The notes beneath the pieces were generated by a model. It did no database searches, had not been told where the DNA came from, and was given only the letters and a program-made list of their open reading frames with translations. This document shows, in pieces, positions 11,869-17,971 of a DNA stretch of 17,971 bases (positions are counted from its first letter, which is position 1; each line of letters begins with the position of its first letter). Source of the DNA: Deltaproteobacteria bacterium. Lineage in GTDB: Bacteria > Desulfobacterota_B > Binatia > UBA9968. The stretch is from assembly GCA_016193385.1 (NCBI GenBank), contig JACPSF010000417.1, forward strand, positions 1 through 17,971. Reading direction: 5' to 3'. Made by a program: the position numbers and the translations under genes.

Positions 11869-14267
11869 GAGGCGTTCTCGCGGCAGTCCTTACGGTCCTT
11901 CTTTCCTCGGGGCCTATTTGTGGTGCGCCCGGGAAGGCCGGGGCGCAAGAAAAAGAATCCATCCCGGATCGCGTCCTCAACCCCATGCCCGAGTACAATC
12001 CCTTCGACCCGCCCCCGCCCCCACCTCGATTCTTCCCCGATGAGGTCGATAAGCGGGTGCGCGCCGCTTTCATTGATAGCCTCACTTGGAAAGGAAAGTT
12101 GCTGGAAAATAACGTGCGCTTCTTTCAGGAAAAAGACCGCGAGCTCAGAGAAGCGCGTGGCACGGTGACGGGACTCACGGATAAGGTGCGCGATCTGTAC
12201 CTCGCAGAGTCGCGCGAGAACAGCGATGAGCTCGGCAAAGCCGAGGAGCTGTTGCGTAAAAGCTCCGCCAATCGGTTCGCAGCGGTTGTCAATCGCCTGC
12301 TCAGCTCTGTGGATCTCCTGACTATCGTTTCCGGCTCTTACGCGGGCGCGGCGGTGGACTCCGCCATGAGCCAGCTCTTCACGATCGGCCAGCCCAAGAT
12401 GTCGATCGAAGAGAGAAAGGCGCTGGCCCTGTACCGGAGTTATCTGAAGCGCTATCCCGAATCCCCGCAAAGCGGGCAGATCCAGAAGCAGATCGAGGCC
12501 CTGGAGAAAAGAAAGCAGACGGTTGTGGTGCAGAAACGCCTGGAGAAGGCGGAGGAGGCCGTGGGGAAGGGAGAGCTCAGCCGGGCCGAATTCCAGTATG
12601 AGATGGCCGCTCTGATCGATCCCCAATCCAGCCAAGTGAAAAAGGGCCTTGAGAAACTCCGAGAGCGCATCCGACAACAGGAACAGTCAAGGCAGAGAGC
12701 GCTTTCGGTCTCCAACGAGGGAACCTCAAGGGCTGTCGAACCGGAGGACCAACTGGCTTTCAAGGAACTACTCCATGCCCTGGCCGTGAGGGAGCCCGGG
12801 CGCATCGAAGCGGTGGCTAAAGCCGTGGAGGAAAATAACCGTGGGCGGCCGTTGGGCGATTCGGCGAAGGACGCCCTGGCGGTCGCCGCCGAGATCAAAG
12901 GCCAACACGAGGAGGCGAAAAAGATCCTAAAAGAGATCGCGCGGTCCTCGAGCGACCCCCATGAACGGCGACGAGCCGAGAGCTTCCTCGAAGACCCGGA
13001 GTACAATCTCCTCGCCTCGCTGGAGAAGGCGCGCAGCCAGCACCGCCTCCAGACGGTTAAGTACGTGCTCCTGGGAGACGATCTGCTCAAGAGAAATCTC
13101 ATCTACGGCACGGCGCCGCTAGTGGTGTCGGGTCCGGCCGGAGCCACCACTCTAGCCGCCGCCAATGTCCTCATGATCGGCACCAACCTTTTCGAGGTCC
13201 TCACCGCCAACCCCATCTCCCCCCAGCCCGTCATTGATAAGGCCGTGGCCTACATCCGCAGCCACCCCGACTCGGATAGCGCCGCCGATGTCTATACACT
13301 GTTGGCCGAAAGTTACGAGAACACCGGCAAGTACGACCGGGCCCTCCTCTACCATCAGCTGTCCGGAAAGGCGAGCGCGAAAAAACTCACCGATCTCAAA
13401 GGGAAGGCAGCCCAGAGCTTGCTCCAGGCCGCCGAGAAGAGCGGAGACAGAGCCACAAGCGAGCTCGCCCTGAAGACCCTCCTGGACAACTACCCTGAAA
13501 GCGAGGCCGCAAAAGTGGCAACGCAAAAGCTCGCTCAGCTCATGAAAATCGAGAACCAGGGCTTTCATATCAGCAAAAAATTCCTCCTGGAGCATCCGGA
13601 CCTCTACGGCCCGCAGGGACTCAGGCTGAAATCGACGCTTTTTGACGGCGACCTGAGCAATATGGAGCTGGCGGACCGGGGAATCAACCTCCTGAGCGAA
13701 CAAGAGATCGTGCTCCACTTCCAAACTCCCTGGGGCATTCAAAGCCAGGCCTATCACCTGGCCAAAGAGGACAGCGACCGCTTGCTGATGGCTCTGAGAG
13801 GGAAGCAAAACGAAAATCCGGACCAGCTCAAAGGTCTGCCCTCGGCTCTTTTGGAAGGCGATCTGGCAAAAAAAGGCGGACGCGAAGAAGCCGGCGACAC
13901 GGCGCTTTCTCTTGTGCGGGAGGCCCCGGGGGCTCCAACCCGCTTCCCCAAAGTGCTCGACTACGAGCTTTTAAGCGAGACCGAAAAGCGACCCGGCGGG
14001 CTGTTCAAGTTACCGCAAATCCAGGGCAGCGCCTCCGCGAGCCGATTCAATTTGAGCGGATCCTTCCCAGCCGGTCTCTGGGGAAATCGGCTCACCGTGG
14101 GGACCGACGAAAAGAGCCCATTCGCCGGGATTCAGCTCCCTATCCCCTTGCTGCAAGGCTTCATCCCGGTGGACTTCCTGCTGCAAGCCCGACCGGACCG
14201 CTTCTCCGTGTTTCCCAAAATCCATCAGTTTAAAGACCAAGGCGACGACGGAGAACTGTACAGGTGA
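11865..14267 (+). CDS. Large exported repeat protein, function unknown
   Basis: 800 residues from GTG 11865. Signal peptide: MRGVLAAVLTVLLSSG then a likely cut at AGA-QE near residue 28. In order: a short proline run (DPPPPPPRF, 48-56); charged helices; a hydrophobic helix pair near 140-170 (VDLLTIVSGSYAGAAVD); TPR-like and coiled-coil helices (about 180-400) including YLKRYPESPQS; a second hydrophobic stretch near 409-450 (GTAPLVVSGPAGATTLAAA); more TPR-like units (AVAYIRSHPDSDSAADVY, LLDNYPESEAAK) to about 560; and a C-terminal strand-rich domain with many Gly, Pro and Phe (QLPIPLLQGFIPVDFLL). Probably periplasmic or outer-membrane associated, acting with the lipoprotein encoded just upstream. 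No enzyme motif seen; no family recognised. Confidence 0.78.
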   Translation: MRGVLAAVLTVLLSSGPICGAPGKAGAQEKESIPDRVLNPMPEYNPFDPPPPPPRFFPDEVDKRVRAAFIDSLTWKGKLLENNVRFFQEKDRELREARGTVTGLTDKVRDLYLAESRENSDELGKAEELLRKSSANRFAAVVNRLLSSVDLLTIVSGSYAGAAVDSAMSQLFTIGQPKMSIEERKALALYRSYLKRYPESPQSGQIQKQIEALEKRKQTVVVQKRLEKAEEAVGKGELSRAEFQYEMAALIDPQSSQVKKGLEKLRERIRQQEQSRQRALSVSNEGTSRAVEPEDQLAFKELLHALAVREPGRIEAVAKAVEENNRGRPLGDSAKDALAVAAEIKGQHEEAKKILKEIARSSSDPHERRRAESFLEDPEYNLLASLEKARSQHRLQTVKYVLLGDDLLKRNLIYGTAPLVVSGPAGATTLAAANVLMIGTNLFEVLTANPISPQPVIDKAVAYIRSHPDSDSAADVYTLLAESYENTGKYDRALLYHQLSGKASAKKLTDLKGKAAQSLLQAAEKSGDRATSELALKTLLDNYPESEAAKVATQKLAQLMKIENQGFHISKKFLLEHPDLYGPQGLRLKSTLFDGDLSNMELADRGINLLSEQEIVLHFQTPWGIQSQAYHLAKEDSDRLLMALRGKQNENPDQLKGLPSALLEGDLAKKGGREEAGDTALSLVREAPGAPTRFPKVLDYELLSETEKRPGGLFKLPQIQGSASASRFNLSGSFPAGLWGNRLTVGTDEKSPFAGIQLPIPLLQGFIPVDFLLQARPDRFSVFPKIHQFKDQGDDGELYR

Positions 14268-14349
14268 GAAGATCTGCTGCAAAGCCAACGAAGGGCTGAG
14301 GGGATCAAGGGTTAAAAAGTCAAACAGTTGAAAGAGGAAAGGAGACGAC
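14268..14349 (+). other. 82-nt spacer with ribosome site and weak 8-9 bp repetition
   Basis: Holds GAAAGGAG 6 bases before ATG 14350. TCAA, TTAA, TCAA and TTGAA recur every 7-8 bases between about 14305 and 14332, which recalls the longer arrays around the large-subunit gene but is too short to be sure. No terminator hairpin seen, so the operon probably continues. Confidence 0.35.
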
Positions 14350-14736
14350 ATGAAAAAAGTTCTTCAGCCGAAAAAATTATCGGATCCAAGGCCGAGGTAC
14401 TCTCAGGCGATTTTGACCAAGGGAGGAAGTCTGCTCTTCATCGCGGGCCAAACGGCCGTCGATGAAAAAGGGAATATCGTGGGGACGGGAGATATCGAAG
14501 CCCAGGCCAGGCAAGTCTTTGAGAATATCAAAACGGTCTTAAAGGCAGCGGGGGGCACGCTGGACAACCTGGTCAAGACCACCACTTACATCACCGACAT
14601 CAAGTACCGCGAAGGACTGGGCCGGGTGCGGGAGGAATATTATAAGAAAAACCCGCCCACAAGCACTCTCGTCGTTGTCAAAGGGTTGGCGCGAGAAGAG
14701 TTCCTCCTGGAAATCGAGGCCATTGCCTTGGTGTAG
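14350..14736 (+). CDS. Rid-family (RidA/YjgF-like) protein lacking the catalytic arginine
   Basis: 128 residues, full length for the YjgF/YER057c/UK114 fold, a trimer of chorismate-mutase-like units. Seen: LFIAGQTAVDEKGNIVGTGD (29-48), ARQVFENIKTVLKAAGGTLDNLVKTTTYI and a C-terminal LEIEAIAL with Glu121. In canonical RidA, which hydrolyses reactive imine/enamine intermediates, an Arg follows the Pro-Ala near residue 105; here the segment is NPPTSTLVVV (101-110), so that position is Thr104. It therefore belongs to a Rid subgroup without the classic deaminase residue and may bind another ligand. Strong ribosome site. The next gene starts 2 nt after the stop. Confidence 0.9.
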   Translation: MKKVLQPKKLSDPRPRYSQAILTKGGSLLFIAGQTAVDEKGNIVGTGDIEAQARQVFENIKTVLKAAGGTLDNLVKTTTYITDIKYREGLGRVREEYYKKNPPTSTLVVVKGLAREEFLLEIEAIALV

Positions 14737-14738
14737 CA

Positions 14739-15716
14739 ATGAAGGTCAGCGTTCTCGACGATTATCAGCACACGCTCGAAGGGGCTCCCGCGATCCAACG
14801 CCTGCGCCAAAGAGCCCAGGTGGAAATCTATACGGAAAAGTTCGTCTCGGAAGAGGCGCTGATCCGGGCCCTCAATGGCTCCCAGGTTATCATTCCGATG
14901 CGCGAGCGGACCCGCTTCCCAGCGCGACTGCTCAAGGCCCTCTCGGGCCTCGAGATGATCGCTCAGACTGGCAACCACGCCTACCATATAGACCTCGAAG
15001 CGGCGACGGAAGCCGGGATCGTCATCACCATGGCGCCGGGCGGCGCCGGCGTCACCGAACTCACCATCGGATTGATGATCTCCATCATGCGGCAGATTCC
15101 CCAGAGTGATCAGGCAATGAGGCGTGGGGAGTGGCCGCTGGTCCTGGGCTATGTCCTCGGCGGCAAGACCTTGGGGATACTGGGGCTGGGAAAGGTTGGC
15201 GTCGAAGTCGCGCGCATCGCCTTAGCGCTGGGTATGAAGGTGATCGCCTGGGGTCCGACGCTAACCCGGGAGCGCGCGGAAGCGGCGGGCGCGACCTACA
15301 TGGCCCTGGAGGAGGTCTTAAAGAATGCCGATGTGGTGTCTGTTCACCTCAAGCTTTCCGACGAAAGCAAAGGCCTCCTGAGCGAGGCGCGGATGCGCCT
15401 TATGAAGCGCTCGGCCTACCTGATCAATACGGCGCGGGGAGCGATCGTGGACGAACGTGGGCTGGCGAAAATCCTCAAGGAGAAGGCCATCGCGGGGGCC
15501 GCGCTGGATGTGTTCGTGGAGGAGCCCTTGGGTGGGGACAGCCCGCTCCTCGATCTCGACAACGTCGTCCTCTGCCCGCATTTGGGCTGGCCGACGGATA
15601 CCGGCTTTCATGGATTCGCGGAAAATGCGGTGGAGAACATCCTCGATTACATGGACGGAAAACTCACTCGCGCGGTGAATCCCGAGGCGTTGAAAAGACG
15701 CAGGTCTGCAACATGA
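14739..15716 (+). CDS. D-2-hydroxyacid dehydrogenase (NAD(P)-dependent)
   Basis: 325 residues. Reversible oxidation of a D-2-hydroxyacid to the 2-oxoacid, in the D-3-phosphoglycerate dehydrogenase-like family. Seen: the coenzyme loop GILGLGKVGVEVA (146-158), with Gly149, Gly151 and Gly154; the catalytic trio Arg233 (NTARG), Glu262 (VEEPL) and His281 (CPHLGW). The strand after the loop ends KVIAWGP with no acidic residue where NAD enzymes usually have Asp, so NADP use is possible. No ACT or regulatory domain, so it is not a long SerA. The substrate is unassigned. It starts 2 nt after the Rid gene and ends in an ATGA overlap with phhB, a compact three-gene end of the operon. Confidence 0.9.
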   Translation: MKVSVLDDYQHTLEGAPAIQRLRQRAQVEIYTEKFVSEEALIRALNGSQVIIPMRERTRFPARLLKALSGLEMIAQTGNHAYHIDLEAATEAGIVITMAPGGAGVTELTIGLMISIMRQIPQSDQAMRRGEWPLVLGYVLGGKTLGILGLGKVGVEVARIALALGMKVIAWGPTLTRERAEAAGATYMALEEVLKNADVVSVHLKLSDESKGLLSEARMRLMKRSAYLINTARGAIVDERGLAKILKEKAIAGAALDVFVEEPLGGDSPLLDLDNVVLCPHLGWPTDTGFHGFAENAVENILDYMDGKLTRAVNPEALKRRRSAT

Positions 15717-16042
15717 GCGAGCTAACGCTGAAACGCTGCGTTCCGTGCGAGGGAGGCGTGCCGCCACTGGAGAGGACCGAGACGGAAAGGTTGCTCGCAC
15801 AGCTCTCCGGGTGGTCGCTTAGCGGCAAGTGGATCTCCAAGGAATTTCAATTTAAGAACTTCATCGAGGCGATGACGTTTGTCAACCGGGTAGCCGAGCT
15901 CGCCGAACAGGAGGGACACCACCCTGACATTCACATCCGCTATAGTCGCGTGCGTTTCGATATCTGGACCCACGCGAGCGGCGGGCTTTCGGAGAACGAT
16001 TTTATCCTGGCGGCGAAGATCGACGTGCTGCGCGGCCTTTAG
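15713..16042 (+). CDS. phhB: Pterin-4a-carbinolamine dehydratase
   Basis: 109 residues. Dehydrates 4a-hydroxytetrahydropterin so the pterin cofactor of aromatic amino-acid hydroxylases can be recycled. Seen: the signature GHHPDIHIRYSRVRF (68-82) with His69/His70, then DIWTHASGGLSENDF with His87 and Asp96. Start is ATG 15713, overlapping the dehydrogenase stop (ATGA). The same frame stays open upstream to 15131 but that part lies inside the dehydrogenase gene. No phenylalanine hydroxylase is in the window, so the role may be general pterin maintenance or a neighbouring pterin enzyme. The N-terminal 15 residues (KRCVPCEGGVPPL) are typical of bacterial members. Last gene of the plus-strand run. 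Confidence 0.93.
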   Translation: MSELTLKRCVPCEGGVPPLERTETERLLAQLSGWSLSGKWISKEFQFKNFIEAMTFVNRVAELAEQEGHHPDIHIRYSRVRFDIWTHASGGLSENDFILAAKIDVLRGL

Positions 16043-16155
16043 CCCCGCCATCATTCGGGAAGCCCTGGTATGTGCAAACGAAACCGCCCGGACCATTTGA
16101 GTCCCATCTGCAGCGGAAACTTAAGCAGCTCCCCATGCGGGTCGGGGTCGCGACT

Positions 16156-17172
16156 CTACCGGAAATATCCTTCCTTAACCAACTGATCAACCAGGCTAGC
16201 GTCAATAAACGAGGCAGGATCCGCAGAGGCGGCTTTGGGAGTTGCCTTTTTTATAGACTCCAACATCGTCCGGATGCTCTCTACTTTAGGCCTGGAGCTG
16301 CGGTCTACCCACTTCAGAAAAGTCTCGTAGGCGTACTCCGTATCCTCCCGATCGCTGCCCAAAAATTCATTCAGATAAGAGATCGTCTTATCTTTTTGCT
16401 CGAAGTAGACTTTCATCGCGTCGCCCATGACTCTGAGAAAGCGCACGACGGTGCCGCGGTTGCTCTGAAGATAAGACTTCGGCACCCATTCGCCGTTTTG
16501 CTGCCACGCGATTCCCATGGCTGGCAGGGAAAGGAGCGTGTGAAATCCGCGCTTCTCTCCGATCCGGTCATAAGGAGGCGGCAGAAGAGAAAACTGAACC
16601 TCGCCCTTCTCGAGCTGGGCCAACGTGTTCGCCCAATCGGTCCGTGGCTGCTGGACCAATTTCACATCCTTCTCGACATCGAGTCCCACCTTGGCTAGGG
16701 CAAAGCCCACGGCAACATGGAGGGCCGATCCAAAAGTGCTACCTATCTGGCCCGTTTTACCTTTCAATTCCTGGGTTTTGACGATTTCCTTTCGCGCGAC
16801 CAGTTTGTACGGGAACACGTTGACCCAGGACGAAACCAGAACAAAGGGGGCGGTGCCTTCCAAGACGGCGGTGACGTAAGCGGCCCCGGCTCCGCCCGTG
16901 ATGATGTGCATGCTGCCGCCGAGCATGGCCTGCACCGCACTCGCAGTCGACGACGTGGCGATGATATTCGCATCGAGGCCATGCTTGGCATAAAGATTTT
17001 CCTTTTTCGCAATGAAGAATAAACTCGTGCCGGGGTTGATACCGGCTTGGCCCACGGTGATCTTGACGTTTTGAGCTGCGACTTCTGACGATGGGAATGG
17101 AATCGAAAGAAGAGACAGGTAAAAAACTAACGAGAAAAGAGAAGAAAAGCGGGCCGTTAACAGCATTTTCAT
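16156..17172 (-). CDS. NMT1/TauA-type periplasmic substrate-binding protein
   Basis: 338 residues from ATG 17172, which has GGGAGG 7 bases upstream; a further in-frame start at 17202 would add ten residues ahead of a complete signal peptide and is rejected. Signal peptide MKMLLTARFSSLFSLVFYLS... with a cut near VAA-Q (33/34). The mature start, KITVGQAGINPGTSLFFIAK, and ELKGKTGQIGSTFGS are typical of the ABC nitrate/sulfonate/taurine/thiamin-precursor receptor family (periplasmic binding protein-like II fold). The ligand is not predictable. About two thirds identical by eye to the next protein over their shared C-terminal 239 residues. No ABC permease or ATPase is visible. Convergent with phhB; 113 nt between, no clear terminator. 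Confidence 0.9.
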   Translation of the reverse strand: MKMLLTARFSSLFSLVFYLSLLSIPFPSSEVAAQNVKITVGQAGINPGTSLFFIAKKENLYAKHGLDANIIATSSTASAVQAMLGGSMHIITGGAGAAYVTAVLEGTAPFVLVSSWVNVFPYKLVARKEIVKTQELKGKTGQIGSTFGSALHVAVGFALAKVGLDVEKDVKLVQQPRTDWANTLAQLEKGEVQFSLLPPPYDRIGEKRGFHTLLSLPAMGIAWQQNGEWVPKSYLQSNRGTVVRFLRVMGDAMKVYFEQKDKTISYLNEFLGSDREDTEYAYETFLKWVDRSSRPKVESIRTMLESIKKATPKAASADPASFIDASLVDQLVKEGYFR

Positions 17173-17254
17173 CGTGTGGCCTCCCGGCCGCCAAAGCGAC
17201 AAATCTCCGCTCTGGCTGCCCTCCGTTGGCTGGACCTGAATAGCGCCGGCCTAC
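17173..17254 (-). other. 82-nt spacer between the paralogous receptor genes
   Basis: Contains the GGGAGG ribosome site for the 17172 start and little else. No terminator hairpin or promoter was recognised, so the two receptor genes may be one transcript. Confidence 0.3.
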
Positions 17255-17971
17255 TTATTTAAAATATCCCTCCTTCGACAGTTGGTCGACTAAACTCGTA
17301 TCGATGAAGGAAGCAGGATCCGCCGTGGCGGCTTTGGGGGTCTTTCTCTTGATCGCGTCGAAGGTGGTTTTAATCCCGCCGACCGTCGGCTTCGGCGTGC
17401 GGTCGCCCCATTTCTTGAAGGCCTCATAAGCGTACTCTGTGTCCTCGCGGTTACTGCCGAGGAATTCCATGAGATAGGCGATCGTCTTGTCCTTTTGCTC
17501 GTAGTAGAACTTCAGGGCATCGGCAGTCGCTCTGACAAAACGAAGGACCGTATCGCGGTTTTTCTGGAGGTACGCGCGCTGCACCCACTCGCCGTTGTTC
17601 TGCCAGGGAATGCCTAATTCCGGGAGAGAGATGAGCGAGTGGAAGCCGCGCTTCTGCGCGATGCGATCGAAAGGCGGTGGCAGCGGACCGAACTGGACGT
17701 CTCCTCTTTCCAACTGGGCCACGATGTTCGCCGTATCCGGGCGTGGGAGTTGAATCAACTTCACATCCTTTTCGGGATCGAGCCCCAGCTTCGCCAGAGC
17801 AAACCTCAACGCGGTGTCCGGGATCGTGCCAAAAGGCGCGCCAACCTGTCCGGTCTTCCCCTTCAGATCTTCAGGTCGTTTGATGTCCTTGTGGACCATT
17901 ACCGTGTACGGGAACACGTTGATCCAGGAGGACACCAGGACGAAGGGAGGCGCCCCTTCCAGCGTCGCGGT
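17255..17971 (-). CDS. NMT1/TauA-type substrate-binding protein, paralogue (N-terminus off window)
   Basis: 238 residues plus stop are visible; the frame is open to the right edge (TATLEGAPPFVLVSSW...), so the signal peptide and first lobe are missing from the window. Aligns end to end with the downstream paralogue: FVLVSSW-NVFPY, DLKGKTGQVGAPFG, GFHSLISLP, NREDTEYAYEAF and the near-identical ending DPASFIDTSLVDQLSKEGYF. Expected role: high-affinity capture of a small organic solute in the periplasm for an ABC importer. Differences lie mainly in the hinge and ligand-proximal loops (for example PDTALRF against LHVAVGF), so the two may prefer different ligands. An arrangement with several such receptors and no adjacent importer is common in some uncultured lineages (from general knowledge). 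Confidence 0.9.
   Translation of the reverse strand, partial: TATLEGAPPFVLVSSWINVFPYTVMVHKDIKRPEDLKGKTGQVGAPFGTIPDTALRFALAKLGLDPEKDVKLIQLPRPDTANIVAQLERGDVQFGPLPPPFDRIAQKRGFHSLISLPELGIPWQNNGEWVQRAYLQKNRDTVLRFVRATADALKFYYEQKDKTIAYLMEFLGSNREDTEYAYEAFKKWGDRTPKPTVGGIKTTFDAIKRKTPKAATADPASFIDTSLVDQLSKEGYFK

Noticed and set aside
11760..12677. 305-codon minus-strand open frame opposite the lipoprotein/exported protein junction
   Set aside because: Antisense to two coupled genes with a signal peptide and lipobox; no domain or ribosome site supports it.
15131..15712. Long upstream extension of the phhB frame
   Set aside because: The extension lies inside the dehydrogenase gene in another frame and reads as low-complexity Arg/Gly/Pro; the family start is the ATG at 15713.
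16043..16155. Bidirectional terminator between convergent phhB and receptor genes
   Set aside because: Only short, weak stems and no T-run on either strand were found.

Overview
This 18 kb window looks like one stretch of a moderately GC-rich bacterial chromosome. Gene content (NMT1/TauA-type substrate-binding proteins in tandem, DUF1989, maleylacetate reductase-like dehydrogenase, molybdenum hydroxylase, S23-type four-helix-bundle protein) is typical of uncultured soil or groundwater lineages once called Deltaproteobacteria, or of Binatota, Rokubacteria or Tectomicrobia. That assignment comes from gene content alone and is weak. No rRNA, tRNA, CRISPR array, phage module or intact transposase was seen.

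Layout. (1) 1-2938, minus strand: a DUF1989 protein, a maleylacetate reductase-like iron-ADH-fold enzyme and an M20-fold protein with an altered metal site. The last runs off the left edge. (2) 2939-4653: a lower-GC patch with a small hypothetical gene, a four-helix-bundle (23S IVS-type) gene bracketed and invaded by degenerate 7-bp repeat arrays, and a DUF423 membrane protein. (3) 4720-16042, plus strand: eleven tightly packed genes, five of them joined by NTGA stop/start overlaps. They are alanine dehydrogenase, a DHH phosphoesterase, a cupin, the FAD, molybdopterin and [2Fe-2S] subunits of a molybdenum hydroxylase, a lipoprotein, an 800-residue exported repeat protein, a Rid-family protein, a D-2-hydroxyacid dehydrogenase and a pterin-4a-carbinolamine dehydratase. 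(4) 16156-17971, minus strand: two paralogous periplasmic substrate-binding proteins, the second cut by the right edge. No permease or ATPase is visible.

The likely theme is scavenging and breakdown of small organic nitrogen or aromatic compounds: uptake receptors, hydroxylation by the Mo enzyme, reduction or oxidation of keto and hydroxy acids, deamination by alanine dehydrogenase, and removal of reactive intermediates by the Rid protein. The substrate cannot be read from the sequence.

The most unusual structure is a set of unbroken but degenerate short-period arrays. Period-7 arrays lie before, inside and (inverted) after the four-helix-bundle gene, and a separate 7-bp repeat lies inside the DHH gene. 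Period-9 arrays fill both junctions of the Mo-hydroxylase large-subunit gene, and one of them writes that protein's last residues and stop codon. The second point of interest is the lipoprotein plus exported repeat-protein pair, of unknown function, coupled to the end of the Mo-hydroxylase operon.
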